Positions 13,551-26,239 of a DNA stretch of 64,000 nt are shown piece after piece. A program made the translations under genes and the position numbers. Positions within the stretch are counted from its first letter, which is position 1. Each line of letters opens with the position of its first letter. Below the pieces are notes generated by a model. That model had not been told where the DNA came from. It was given only the letters and a program-made list of their open reading frames with translations, and did no database searches. This DNA comes from Linyphia triangularis (Eukaryota; Arthropoda; Arachnida; Araneae; Linyphiidae). The stretch is from assembly GCA_963978545.1 (NCBI GenBank), contig OZ021732.1, positions 64,363,214 to 64,427,213 on the forward strand, given 5' to 3'.

Positions 13551-14571
13551 ATTGAATGTGACGTCACGGCTTCGCAAATATCTTGGCTTGAAATGCAGTA
13601 GCGGATACCAGATTTGAAAGCTTCTCGCAAATCACGCCAACCTGTGCGGAATGTGACAATGGTCTACCAAAGCCAAATATTTCAATGCCAACTATTTGGC
13701 AGAAATTTCACGATAACCATAGAAACGCTAGGGTTTCTTTACGTCGCGAATTTTGTTGACTGTTTTGATCGGACTGGTTTTAGCTCGGTTTTGGGGCATT
13801 TTCTTAATATTTAAATAACTAATTTTTTAAAGAACATTTGTTTAAATATTTGGAATCGGAAAGAAATTCTTCATAAATATATACTAATTTCACTCGTTTT
13901 TAAATAATGTGAGAATTGTTCATTACGACCAATAAACCTTCCAAACTCCTACATTTAAAAAAAAAGCATTACATTTTCATATAATGAGGGACTTGCACAA
14001 GTGAGGAAAATTAATATTTTTTGTATTTTCTAGTGTTATCCAACGAATACATTTGAGCAGTGCAATTATTTTTTTTATCTTTATGCTTTCAATTTATCAA
14101 AAATCGAGTTTGAAATCAACGCAAAAGTAACGTGACCAAAAATGCATAAAAAACCGTGATGTAGTTACTCATAGATTCTGTCGAAAATCCGAAGAGGAAC
14201 CTGGTCTAAAACAGGTTTTAGACTGGTTCATCATCTGCGCGTTGACGTCACACGCAAAAGTAGCTTTTTCCCGCCATATCGCAAAGTGAAAAACTAAATA
14301 TTTTTTTAACTATCTATCCGAGCTCAAATTTTTGAAAGAATGGTATTGTTTTTCGTGATTTTTTCTCTACTTTTATTTAAAAATAAAAACAAAAATAGAA
14401 AAAGTTCGTCATTACATTGTATCAGTGTTCGCCAGTTAAATATTTCCAAAGGGTATTTTTACCCCCTCTAAATTTTAAGAGGTATTTTCTAAATTAAAAT
14501 TTTTTAAAACTAAAGCAAATTTAAGTTTTTTTTGGCAAAACTAATAACTACAACAATAACAATGATGCACG
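13551..14571. other. Non-coding, with two CRE-like sites
   Basis: TGACGTCA-type sites occur at about 13559 and 14245. The surroundings hold degenerate inverted words (TTGGCTGGCATTGAA and later CAATGCCAACTATTTGGC). No coding exon is supported. Confidence 0.35.
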
Positions 14572-15478
14572 ATCGCGATTTTTGCCGACCAAACGGTATA
14601 GTGGTTAGCAGGCTAGCTTCTAGACCGCGAGGTTGCGGGTCCGAGTCCCGTGTTGGCATGGGTGTTTGTAAATGTATGTTGGCTTGTCTAATGACGAATG
14701 TTTCGGCGCATTATAGCCCTCGTGTTGCTGACGGTGCCAGATAGTCTGAATACAACCAACCACAATCGCGATTTCACGTATCATAGCGGAAATATGCTTT
14801 TAAAATGCTCACTTAAAGCACTTGAGGGTTATAAACCTTAAACTAACTCTTAACACTATGCCGTTCGGTGACACCACGTTGGTATTCCGTGAAATTATCG
14901 GACAAATGCCGGCGACACCTCGAAAATGATCGAACAAATGACAGAGAAGTAAAACTTGACAATTTACGATATCCCGAAAATCTCGAAAAAAACGCCGGCG
15001 ATTGGCATAGGCGAAATTATCTGAACTTCTGAACCAGTTCTACCGGCACAAAAAAAAAAAAAAAAAATAATATCCCCATTTAAACGATGACATAGTATTA
15101 ATCTATGTTTTTCATGAATTCACTCATCAAGTTACCTTTTCTTTCTATTTTGTGCAAAAGGCATGGTAAAAAGCCGGTAAAATACACTTAATTAAAGAAG
15201 AACGTACGTAATTACATTTGGGTATTGTGGGATGCCCCCTACTAGTGAGGCACGTGGTATCAGCTGCCTGTCAATGACTTCAGTCACTGATCTGTGCGAG
15301 GCACGTTTGAACATAAATGCGCATGCGTAACTGGCGATTTCGGAGGGGGGATCCGTATATTGCATTTCGTTGGAAATTATATGGAAATTTTACATTTTTT
15401 CACAAAAGGACACTATTTTCCAAGAAAATGGGCAGGGTTGTAGCGCCGCACTTCGAAAAACGGCTAGGATAAACTCTG
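14560..15478. repeat. Partial copy of element A (right part), with SINE insertion
   Basis: Shares ordered blocks with 53085-53627: ATCGCGATT...CGGAAATAT, TATAAACCTT, GGCATGGT..AAA, AATACACTTAAT, AATGCGCATGCG and the end CTAGGATAAACTCTG (15464-15478). The right tip matches the element A inverted repeat with one change. The left end was not found. Confidence 0.7.
14582..14764 (+). mobile_element. tRNA-derived SINE, family A, full length
   Basis: Runs from GCCGACCAAACGG through boxes A and B to a CAACCAACCA tail. The target-site duplication ATCGCGATTT lies at 14572-14581 and 14765-14774. The target is a copy of the repeat also seen at 53085-53627, where the site is empty. Confidence 0.92.
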
Positions 15479-15799
15479 ATTTTATAAAATGGAGTATTAT
15501 TTTTAAATATTTAACCATGATGAACCGGTGCGTGAAATCACGCATGAGGTTAATTCTTTGGGGCTGAAATTGATTTTCAGTGCGTGTTCACGCATTTTGG
15601 CGAACTCTGCATTCTATTCAAATTATCCCAGTGTTCAATCAACTATGGTATATAGTGAGAGTTCCGTCATCTATGATTACAAATTAAGTGAGAGTCGTTT
15701 AGGAAATTTTCAATCGATTTCTGTCTGTCAAGACCTTTATGATTACACTATCTTTAAAATGTTGCTACTTTTGTCTACACAGTACCTTCCAGTGCTTTG

Positions 15800-15975
15800 G
15801 CCGACCAAACGGTATAGTGGTTAGCGTGCTAGCTTCTAGACCGCGAGGTTGCGTGTTCGAGTCCCGTGTTGGCATGGGTGTTTGTAAATGTATGTTGGCT
15901 TGTCTAATGACGATTGTTTCGGCGCATTATAGCCCTCGTGTTGCTGACGGCGCCAGATAATCTGAAAACAACCAA
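15800..15975 (+). mobile_element. tRNA-derived SINE, family A, full length
   Basis: Full-length copy with a perfect 15-bp duplication CCTTCCAGTGCTTTG at 15785-15799 and 15976-15990. It shows the box A and B promoters and the AACAACCAA tail. The long perfect duplication indicates a recent insertion. Confidence 0.95.
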
Positions 15976-15990
15976 CCTTCCAGTGCTTTG

Positions 15991-17721
15991 TGGTGTGTAC
16001 ATTGTAGCTGTTGATAACGACGTGTTGGACTTTCTCTATTCCAAGCATTTCCTGTAAAGGACATCTTTCGATACCGCCACCATTTATTTAATCATCCCTA
16101 TTTGAACATTTGCCTGCCTCAATGACTTTACAGGTAAATGTTCACATGTAGCCTTCTTCCTTTACCGACTTCTTTATTATTCATCCTCAAGATCATTGTA
16201 AAGGTGATGAATGAACAGATGTTTCCTAGTGTCCCCAGGAGAAAGACAGCGGCAAAAGTCAGCACCAAATAATAGGGCCTTGGGTCAAAATTGCCATCAC
16301 AATGTGGGGTCCAATGTTCATTGTAGTAAGTTTGTGTATTGGTACTACAAAAGATCTTTCACGTGTTGCCTTCAAGGGTTTTGAGCATGGGTGTGTTGAC
16401 TAAGATTCATGACTGTGCAGGCCTTTTCAGCATATCGTCGGTATGTGTCTCAAATCGTCTAGGAATTTTTAAATACCAGAGAATACTAGTAATCAACGCA
16501 AAATTAATTTGTAGTTCTCCTCTGGGCAGAAGTTCGCGCAGCATAGCCAATATTGGCTCTTGTGCCATAAAAAATCAATCAACCAACTTCTGGGAAGAAG
16601 GAGAGCAAGTGATTGGACTTGCTTCCCCTGACGAACGCTTAAGATACGATAAGATTTCTCAGGGGGATCGTGGCTGCTGTTTAATTAAAAACGTATCGGT
16701 GATTTAATTGTGAAGAATGTAGATCTGTTATTTAAATGGTGTAAATTGTTTAGCTACGATTGCTACTAGTCTCTTCTTATCAGTAGTTTTATTTGCCATG
16801 TCATTTGTTATTTTCTGAATACCTATAACATCATAAACTCAAACTTATTCAATAGATTCTTTCCTAGACAGTTTCTACAGGTCCTATTGAGAATGTACAT
16901 TGCACTCCGTAACCAGTTGACTATATCCGGTCACATTTGCAGGTGCCCTAAAATTCCTAATATTCCTTAAATTTTTGCTTCTCCCTAAACTTGTACTTGC
17001 ATCTTTTGATAATTCATAAAAAAAAAAAAAAAAAACGAAAGTCCCCGATTTTGCTCCAAAGTCCGTGAAAAAACCCAATTAATCCTCCAGAGGAGAAAAC
17101 CTATTCTGAGATCTTAATTATTAGTATTTCAATTTAAAAAGAAAAATTGGCAATTTTTTGCCGGTATTGCAACATTCTTAGAAAAGAATGTTTGTGTTAG
17201 GAGCCTAGTCGGCTTTAAAAGAAATATCCCTAAATTTTTTTAAATTATTCGTAAAATTTTTGGAATTATCTTTAAAATTCCTACCTATTTTTTTAGAAAA
17301 CTCACTGTGTCCCCTGCTATATTTTCCCTTCCATTTATAACAAAATTTTAGTTGTTAAAAATTTGTCAATTTTTGAATATCACAGGAAACTCTTATAAAA
17401 TAGAAGTTGTGTTCAAATGTGTTATCATTTATACCAAATATCTAAAATACACTAGGTGTGCAAAAGTTAATCAAACTATCGATTTTTCTTTTAATTCCTT
17501 CCCAGTAAGGCTGATCATATACATGAAATTCATATCAGAGATATCTTTAAGCATCATAATGATAAATGAAACAACGCATCCGTAAATAAAATTACAAGGT
17601 GTCCTGACACTGAATGCTCATACTTAAAATGAGGTTTGTCAAGATCATGAACTCTGTTGGCCATTTGATCATCCCACCTCTTTAGAGCTATTTTGTAATG
17701 GTGGGCAGTTCCCCCAAAGGC
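15991..17721. other. No gene recognised
   Basis: A 122-codon open frame at 16339-16707 (+) has no recognised family, no splice context and no coding signature I can defend. 16545-16585 ends in CAATCAACCAAC, like a SINE tail. The rest is AT-rich. Confidence 0.4.
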
Positions 17722-17900
17722 CCAACTGATGGCTGTGTGGTTAGAGCTCTGGCCTCGCATGCCGAAGGTGCCGGGCTCGATTTCCGGGTTAAGGATGGTT
17801 GTTCGCTGTGGTTCGGAATCCACGTTAAGATGTAGGACTTGACTTATTTTGTCGTCATTGTGCATAAAAATAGGTCGTTGAGCGTACAAACCAAACCCAA
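17722..17900 (+). mobile_element. tRNA-derived SINE, family B
   Basis: Box A-like TGGTTAGAGCTCTGG and box B-like GGGCTCGATTTCC stand at tRNA spacing, followed by a body ending AGGTCGTTGAGCGTACAAACC. The sequence differs from family A. A matching 3' half occurs at 36195-36262. Confidence 0.75.
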
Positions 17901-20689
17901 TGCATTGAAATTTCCCCTAAAAAAATCTCTTCGTAAGTTCTCCACGTATGAAATCAACAATAAAAAAAAATTCACTAGGGCAAAAAATACTTTTACGAAT
18001 ATTTTTAGAAAATTTATTAAACTATATTTTGTGAAATAAATCTTCTTAAATTTAGTTTGAAATGCTTTACATTTGCGTCATTGTAAAAGTGTATGAAACT
18101 TTGAAAAAAGTTTTGTACAACACAAGTCGTGTCCAGACTGCTTATTATATATATAAAAAAATATTCCTATCTCTGTAACATTACACTAAACCAATAAACA
18201 CAACCATGATGTATTGTTTATCCCGACTCTTCCAAAGCAACATCAGTTCGGCCACCCTATTACCAGAGTCGGCATATCAGAGGAAAGCGAAAGGTGCGAA
18301 TGAATAACCTATCTAGGTGCTGGCATATCCCCAGGCTTGCATCTTCCTGGAAGGACCACCATTGTGTGCCTCCCCCTTCCCCCCTAGGCCGGGGGGCCCC
18401 ATGTGCCCCCAAAAACTGGTTCCACCTGTATGTAATCTGCCCCAACCACTTGTAGCGACCGCTCATTAGGGCGGCAGGGCGTTAAGTCGTCTGCCCCTTT
18501 GACGCGATATATCTGCCTCTACCCCCCCCCCCCCGCTTTCTTCCCCGTAGATGATTATTTTTCTTATGTGTTAGGGGAGATTTTTTCTTTTCGTATGCGA
18601 TAGGTTTGGTGCATTTCTTTCTGTCTGTGCCTTTTTCTCTTGTCGGACGTAAAATTTTTATTTTGTAGAGTTGTTGCGCGATGTTTTTTGGTTAATTGAA
18701 TCTTTAAATGATGTATGAAGGAATTGAATATTTTCGGATTTTAGGGTTTACTTTATTGGAAATGTCAGGCGTTTAAATTTTGTGTAATAAACTTAAGCTC
18801 TGTAATTACAAATTTAGATTTCTTTTTTACTTCGTTTTTATGTTACAAAACACGCTATACAAATATCACTAAAAAAGAAAATACTTTATTTAGAAAATCG
18901 TATAACTAATTCAATTTAAGCGATCTTCAATCAATTATCCACCAGCATTTAAATTTGTCTTGTTTATCGTTAAATATCGTAAATTGTTTATCGTATAAAT
19001 TTGGCGTAGTTTATCGTTTTCTATTCATATTTTCATTATTATTTTTTTTAAATGGTCAATTTTACGATCTTTTCAGCGATATTTATTATATTAGCGAAAA
19101 AAACAAAAAAAAACCCCACTAAGTTGACAAAATTAGCGATAATTATTACATTATTCTTTTCGGGGACACACAGGAGTAACAGTCGTTGATGGGCAATGCT
19201 TAAGGAAAGAGGGTGTTAAAGGTATTCGTTTTAAATTTTTTACGCCATTATTGGAATTTCTAAGGTGAAGATGCTCGGAACACCTAAAATGCATTGCTAC
19301 ACAGCAGCTGCAATTAGGGGATTACTACAGGTTAAAATCATTAGGCCCTTTTTTTGATAATTTTGACATTAATGACAGGTCTTATGGTTACCACCGACAC
19401 GTATACAAAATTTGAGCACTGTAGATCAATCCGTTCCGAAGTTATGCTGACCGCACACTGGCAATTTTTCCGAGACCCGAAAAAACTAAGAGCGTTCCAA
19501 AAATGTATTGAAATGCAGTTGAATTCTATAGATTTTTTTTTTTTTTTTTTCTATCTTTATCTAAGTTGATTTTTACCGAGATATTTACATTATATTATTT
19601 TCATTCCATTTTGTATGTTTATCCTCTTTTCTGACAAAATCTAAAGATTAAATAGTTGGAGGCGGTGATAGCCTCTCTCTGACTCGCGTCTGGTTATTTT
19701 CGGAATGGGCCGTATGTATTAAGATTGCACTAAAATTATCTTTTCACTTCCCTTTTTCAATTATTGGTTGACGTTTTACATTTACTTGGAATTTATATAA
19801 AAGATCGAAATAATCTAAGGGACAATTTCCACTAATATGCTTCCTAGCTCCCCACCCACTTTCCATGATTCACAAACACGCACTGGGCAGTCACAAATCC
19901 ACATCCAGCAAAATGTTGAAGCTTGACCTACCCCGCGACAATCTGTGCCGAAACGAACTCCCCTCCCCCTCTCCCCATTTTTAGGTCTCCAAATGGCTCC
20001 ACAGTTGACTAGCAGGGAGAAGGGTCTTATCATTTCCCAACCGGTATCCCCTTTGTCGGCTTTCTGCCTATCCCCCCACTCCCTTCACTTTCCAAGCAAA
20101 GAAAGAAAAAGCTTTTGATGGCAGCTGCAAGCGAAGGCGGCAACTCTCTTTGACCCATTGTCTGACGTGTTCTGCCGGGATATATCAACTAAATGGCAGA
20201 AACTTTTCAACTCGTCTCTCTTTTTCTCGACCCTCTTCTGTTGCTTCCATAAAAGTTCGATTTGCCTCGCTTCCCACTCTGAAATTTTCTTTTCAAAAAG
20301 AGTATCTCGATTACCAGGAGATTGGAAAGTTTTTTTTTTTATTTTGTGTTAAGAGTCGGGAGGTAATAGGGCCCTAGGAGTAAATTGGGATATGGAATGG
20401 TGTTTTTTAAAGGTTTACTTTTGTTGAGTTTTTGAAGTAAAATTGAGATTTTCAGGGAAGTGTTTTGTGTGTTTGGAGGAAATTTAAGTTAATAGGAAGG
20501 AGATGAAAGAGAAGTCCACGCGATGAAGCCCAAACTGTAGCAATCCAATCTTGAACTAGTTTAACCAGTAACCTTATTTTATAAAAATACCGAAAATAAA
20601 ATTTATTACATACTGGTCCGCCCAGGATGTGGGATAATGAAGTTTTTCATCATTTAAAGGAATTCAAGGTTTGAGTTTAAATATATTAT
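17901..20689. other. No gene recognised; GC-rich islands at 18240-18530 and 19810-20150
   Basis: The first island has C and G runs (CCCCCCTTCC..., GGGGGGCCCC) and a 14-C tract; the second has C-rich pyrimidine stretches. Neither shows an exon I can support. The flanks are AT-rich with long T runs. Confidence 0.4.
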
Positions 20690-20950
20690 TATAACAATGT
20701 GTAAAAAATTAAACTTTTTTTTAGCCATTTTTAATCAGAAGTCGTGGCTAAAGTAACACTTTTACTTTACCGCCTCTCGCCTCGTGCTCAAATGTTACAT
20801 AATTTTGACATAGAAATGTAATTTTTATAACAATGTGCAAAAAAATAAACTTTTTTTAATACTTTTGAATCCAAAATCTTGACGAAGTAGCACTTCTTCG
20901 CACTAGTTTGAAACCGTACTTTCTCGCACGCTTCTTGCTCAAATATTATA
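20690..20950 (+). repeat. Direct repeat, two units of about 138 bp
   Basis: ATAACAATGTG[TC]AAAAAA begins units at about 20690 and 20827. Each continues through AAACTTTTTTT..., GTAGCACTT/GTAACACTT, CTCGC..CG and GCTCAAAT.TTA. Confidence 0.7.
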
Positions 20951-21058
20951 GTCTTGGCATGGACGTATTCTCAGAAGAAATTCATTGACTGGAGTTGCCA
21001 ACATTAATAGATATATGTATTAGAAATATTTTTTGCTCGTGATTATAAAAAATATTGT

Positions 21059-21178
21059 ATGCAACACGTGGGAAAATACTTTTTCAAACTTGGTTAATTA
21101 TTTGACGAGTGCGATAGCACGAGTCAAATAAGCGCTTTACCTCGTTTGAAAAAGTGTTACTTATCCCACTTGTTGCAT
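21059..21178. repeat. Near-palindromic 120-bp hairpin repeat
   Basis: ATGCAACACGTGGGA at the left is answered by TCCCACTTGTTGCAT at the right. Inner arms CTTTTTCAAAC and GTTTGAAAAAG, and TTATTTGACGAGTGCG and CACGAGTCAAATAA, flank a 4-nt centre ATAG. It looks like a small MITE that can fold along its whole length. Confidence 0.85.
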
Positions 21179-21224
21179 AAATAACTTTTAATTTCGTGGA
21201 TTCGTCACATGCATCTTTTTAATG

Positions 21225-21266
<42 letters not shown>

Positions 21267-21570
21267 ACTACATGACACGATACCCAGGGACAAAAATTTA
21301 CCGACTACTTTTTCAGCAGAAAAGTGTTGCCAATGAGTACAGCGCATTATATTGTACCTGCAAAACAAGTAACACATCGATTCATCGTGTAAGAAGAAGA
21401 AAAAAAAAAAGTGGGAAAAAAAATTAATTTAAGTGTTGCTCATTGATGCAAAATGGCCGACGTTTTTCTGTTGCATAATGAAATGAATGCGACGACTTTT
21501 AAAGAATAGGAACTCTTATTTATAAAAATTATTTGCCATACAGCGTTATTTCTGTCTACTTAAAACAAAA

Positions 21571-21642
<72 letters not shown>

Positions 21643-24600
21643 CTTCATTTTCTGGTGCGAAGCGAAATGGCATTATTATCTCTAGTCTTACTTGTGTATG
21701 TTATGGTTCTGTTTAAAAACTTTAAAAAATATTTTCCTTAGCAAAGTTTTAAATTGGGAATATCAGTTTTTCGAAAAATGAGTAACTACAACGTAAATTA
21801 TGTCAGATGCCCACTTATATTGATTGTCAGACTATCTTTCGAGACTTCACCGGAGTTTCTCAAAAAGAGTTCGCTGGCAGAAGCCTTTCGCGTTACTGCG
21901 GTATGTTGGGTTTTACACCAAGCATTTTTGAAGTTTTGCAAGCATTTTTATGAAACTTACATTACGATATAAACGCCATATGTTTTGTGCTTATGATTTA
22001 CGAGCTAGCACAAATTATATTCTTGTTACATTAGTGATTGCTAGTCGAATCGGATTTGCTTGGTAACCAATCTATCTAGTAGTTTCATTTCCTAAAGTGT
22101 GGCTCTTAGAATCTTGCAACTGTTGCTTGATCTATTTAATAGGATTGTAAATATTCTGAAGTAGTAATGGGTTTGGCTTCAAATACTAAAAATTGACTTT
22201 TCCCCCACATGTACAAGAAATTCGCTTTAGGTGTGTTGACACCCACTCATCTTCAAAGCTGATAATTTATCTTTATAAGACGATAAAATGCTCTTCAAAG
22301 CGTGTAAGACTTTGGAATTTCGATTCTTAATAGAGGTATAAATAAGGTGTTCGATCTTGTCTGAAATGGTTTTGTGCATGTTTCTTTTCTTTTATCAATT
22401 TCCTGCTTTTGAGTGTGATGTGAAGGATTTACGTCGATACTACTAAACTTGATTTTTTTTCGAATTGATTAACAGTACCTATCGAAACCATTGTTCTTTT
22501 CTTTTTCTTTGAAAGACGGGCTCTAGATTAGAACTTTTCATTTATAGTTTACATGAAAAGGATATTTTTCAAATCTTAAGATGTAGAAATCCTTGAAATG
22601 TGAAATTTTCTGATTTAAAATTGGATTTTGGAATTTCATTTGCTTTATATTAATTAGCATTATTCGGCATTTCTTAAATTAGTTACATATATTCTGAGCG
22701 ATGTAGTTAAACTACATTCGTCAATCAGCGGTGGTTCCTTTTTGCACAACTGGTTTTTCTGAGTGTACGACTTTTTTATAAGAGATAACTTCAGTTAGCA
22801 CCAACCAATTAAAATAATTTTTAATGTAATTTAAAGTGTATAATGTAGGGCAGGGAACCTACAAGGATCTAATATATACGTGCAGTAATTTGTTTTTAGT
22901 AACAAAACATTGTTTCATTTGCAATTAAAGTTCTAAAAAAATTACTACTGGCGTTTTTAGACCCTAATTGGTAATTGTGTAAATAGGTTTTAATTCATCA
23001 ATTAAATGTCATCAAAGAAACCTTTTTATGCAGATATTTTAGCTTCTTAACATTTCTTAAGAGTGAAGAAAATCGTGAGTCTAGTTAAAAAAATTAAACA
23101 AAATTTGTCCCCACTTTTTACAATAATTTTGAGGCATTTTGGGGGGACCTTACGGGAAATACGGAATTGGTAGAGTTAGATGGGTACAATTGCTTTTAGA
23201 TATTTTGGCTCTTTTAATCATTTTTCGTCATCATAGACTTTTAGTCGTTACTGAACCTAGGTATAAAATATTTCGCTGGTTATTCTTTTTAATTCCTTTT
23301 ATTAATCAGAATTATCAGAAAATTTAAAATTATTTTGTATTTTTAAATTTTAGTTTTTGATAATAAAAAGTGCCGTCTTTTTGCATTTTCACTTTTCGGA
23401 TAATCAAAGACGCATCAGGAATATCAATGAATCTTCTAATGCTTACATCCACAAATCTTCCTTTCTTTTAATTGAACAAAAGAAACTACATTTGGGTCTG
23501 TCTGAAGGGTGGGCTCACCTTCAGTCCAGCGGGGGTCTATGGTGACGAATTCTTTTACCTTAGGCCCAAAGTTACTCCCATTTCTCCTTCTTATCTCTTG
23601 TAATTATGCCTGCCCTATCGTATTTCATGTTTCCCTCTTTCCCCCCTTCGCTTGTGATTCGCCCGTCGACAAATCGGCTCCCTCTGTACTACAAACAGAT
23701 GCGGAGCTTTCTTGGCGGTGGTCAGTCAGTCACTTGCTCTCTTGCTTTTCCTACCAGAACTCATAGCATGAGCTTCCTTGGATTGTCAGGCCACCCTAGT
23801 TTCATTTGGATACGCGCAGTGGAGATATTTTGTGAAATTGTGCACGTGGTTTTGTGACTTCTATTTTCCGTGTTCAAGCCAGTGTTTTTTAATTAAAAAT
23901 ATTTGATTCTTTAGGTTTATTCTGCTGGAGTGTGGCTTTTTGTGGATTAATTCTCGTAGTGTAAACTTTTTTTTTTATATATATATATATAAAGAATGAA
24001 TTACATCCTTAGGTTGAAATGTAAGTTATGGATTCCTTTTGTTCCTTGCTCTAAATTTGTAGAAATCTGTTTGAATTGGGAATATAAATTATATATTTGT
24101 GGAAAGTATAGACTATAATATATTTTATAGAATGGTTAGTTATCTGGATTAATCAAACACATTAATACATATTTTTTATTTAATATCACATAAATGTTGT
24201 CTTCAAAGTATTTATTATTTCCTTTTGAATAAAAAGCTTTAAATAAAATATTCCCATTTGAAATTTTGTTGCAAGAGAGGTGTTTTGTTTTTACCAAAAG
24301 ATAAACTTTCCGTCACAAAAAATTTGTATTTCACAAAAAATCAACTTTCCACAAAAATTTCGGGAAGAGAACATAACGTTAATTTGCTTAGCAAATATTT
24401 TTGTATTTCTTAACTTTAAACTTTTTGTGCATTTTCTAATATCTAAAAGGGAAGTCTATTTTCGTACAAAGTAATTTTTTAGACAACTTAGTTGTTATCA
24501 TTCTATACAGATTTTAAGCTACATCATCAGGTTTATCATAAGTCAAAAGAATTTTTTTCTAAACAGTTGAACCAAAAATATGATTTTTTTTTTTTTTTTT

Positions 24601-25429
24601 TTTGCTAAAGACACTTTGTACTCCAGCTTAAGCATGATTGCATATATATTCGCTTGAATAACAAATACAAACATGATTTTTTTACAGAGATGATACTTTT
24701 CCAATTTTTTAAAAATAAGTGGTGATTTTTTAGAATGTTAAATTTTTTTTAATCGGGTAATATAAGAAATTGCAAGTCTGTTATAGGCATTTTTAAAAAC
24801 TTTTTTTTTTTTAAATTATCCTGTTTTCAACCTGATAAATGAAGTGAATAGGGGCTTCAGAGAAAAATATTTCTAAAATATTTTCATTGTTTTTTTGTTT
24901 TTTTTAAAAAGAGGACAGTGAAAGACCATTTTTTAAACTATTAAAAAAGAGATAATTTACTAACCCATTTTATGCTTCTGTATTTTTAAAATATTTGTGG
25001 AAAAATTAAGCTTAAAGCTATACTTGTTAGCCCTTTACATGAGTGATGAAATGGTTACAAAAGAATTTTTTTTCTTTCTGCATGAGTAATGCAGTGTTAA
25101 AACAATTGTTAATTTTTACAATTTATAAAAACTAAAATCGTCCACCCTAGAGTTCACTACTCTTAAGATTAAATGAAACTATCCTTCTGCTTTGCAAGTA
25201 TTATGAGAAATATATTTTTTGGTTTCTCAAGAAACTTACATTGCCCTATACAAAATTTTTAAAAAATATTTTCCTGCTTTCAATTTATTAGCTTGTTGGT
25301 CCTTTATAATAAATTTATAACATAGAATTTTTTTCGACTATTAAGTTTAATCCCCTCCTCCTTTTTTGGTAAAATCACTGTTTTTAAAAATATTATTTTG
25401 CAACCTCATGCAAGATATTCTTCTTTCAG
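21179..25429. other. Upstream flank or 5' intron of Axin; no coding exon seen
   Basis: A 30-nt A run at 21229-21262, the (TA)n at 21.6 kb and T runs. A GC-richer unique stretch at 23500-23860 is the closest such segment to the Axin acceptor and is the best, still weak, candidate for a 5' exon or promoter. Confidence 0.35.
21575..21640. repeat. (TA)n microsatellite
   Basis: A run of over 30 TA units. Confidence 0.98.
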
Positions 25430-25490
25430 GGCTGATATATATCACCTTTACAAAATTCAGCTATGACATGGAATAACCCACACCATCGTA
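25430..25490 (+). promoter_or_regulatory. Axin 5' UTR segment with two upstream ATGs
   Basis: The segment lies between the acceptor at 25428-25429 and the Axin start. An ATG at 25463 (+1 frame) opens a small reading frame that overlaps the Axin start, and an ATG at 25468 is followed at once by TAA two codons later. The in-frame stop at 25464 rules out an N-terminal extension within this exon. Damping of Axin translation by these uORFs is inference. Confidence 0.6.
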
Positions 25491-26239
25491 ATGAATGGCT
25501 CAAAGTTGCCAGCGTCCAAGGAGCCCGCTTCCCAGAGACCTCCAGCCGTCGGAAAGGAGGTCAAAACTTTCCATGACACCAGCTCATTCCTAGAACGCCA
25601 ACGAACAATAGAATACAAACCATCAACTGACCTCAAGGCCTCGATGGAATACCACAAACCCAATACAGAGGCAGACAGTTCTCCAAATCCTAGTCCCCCA
25701 CCTGCCTTCCGATGGGCTCAGAGCTTACAATGTCTCCTTGATGATCATCAAGGAGTGGACTTATTCAGGGAATTTCTGAAGCAAGAGGGCCATGAAACCA
25801 GGAGCTTAGACTTTAGGTTTGGAGCACTAGGCTTGCAGAAGGCAGATCCGACTGACAGACAAAAGCTTAAGAAGATGATCAACGTATTGTATGAGAAGAT
25901 GGTGAGGAGGATACCATCCATCAGCTCATCTGTTAAGGATGAGATTAAGAGCAAACTAACTTCTGGGGTTGGGATTGATATTGACATCTTTGATGCAGCA
26001 AGGGAGGAGGTTGAGGCATATATGCTCAAGAACACATACCCTAACTTTCTCAACTCAGATTTGTATATACAGCATTTGGAGCCTGCCAAGGGGAGAGACT
26101 TTCCTAATAATCCATTGCCAACGCTGCATGAAGGAAAAGAACTTAATATATCATTGTCTAAGAAACTGTTTGCGAGATTAGGACCGAAAAAGTTGCAAAG
26201 GGTGCCAATTGTAAAGACCAGTGCGGAGGCGCAAGCAGG
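25491..26239 (+). CDS. Axin: Axin coding exon 1: tankyrase motif and RGS domain
   Basis: Encodes residues 1-249 and two bases of codon 250. The exon body begins at 25430 after an AG acceptor preceded by a pyrimidine tract, so there is a 61-nt 5' UTR piece. Donor gtaagt starts at 26240. Residues 16-23 match the RPPxxG-type tankyrase-binding motif of Axin. The RGS domain runs from FRWAQSLQCLLDD (73-85) to NTYPNFLNSDLYIQHL (181-196); in Axin it binds SAMP repeats of APC. The core that reads LDFWFACTGFRK in vertebrate Axin reads LDFRFGALGLQK here (106-117), so the usually invariant Trp is Arg109. Confidence 0.96.

Noticed and set aside
16339..16707. 122-codon open frame (+)
   Set aside because: No recognisable family or motif, no Kozak or splice context, and flanked by non-coding AT-rich DNA; open frames this long are expected by chance in 64 kb.
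17554..17889. 111-codon open frame (-)
   Set aside because: Lies across SINE family B in reverse; not a gene.
25748..26089. 113-codon open frame (-) opposite Axin exon 1
   Set aside because: Shadow of the RGS-coding strand.
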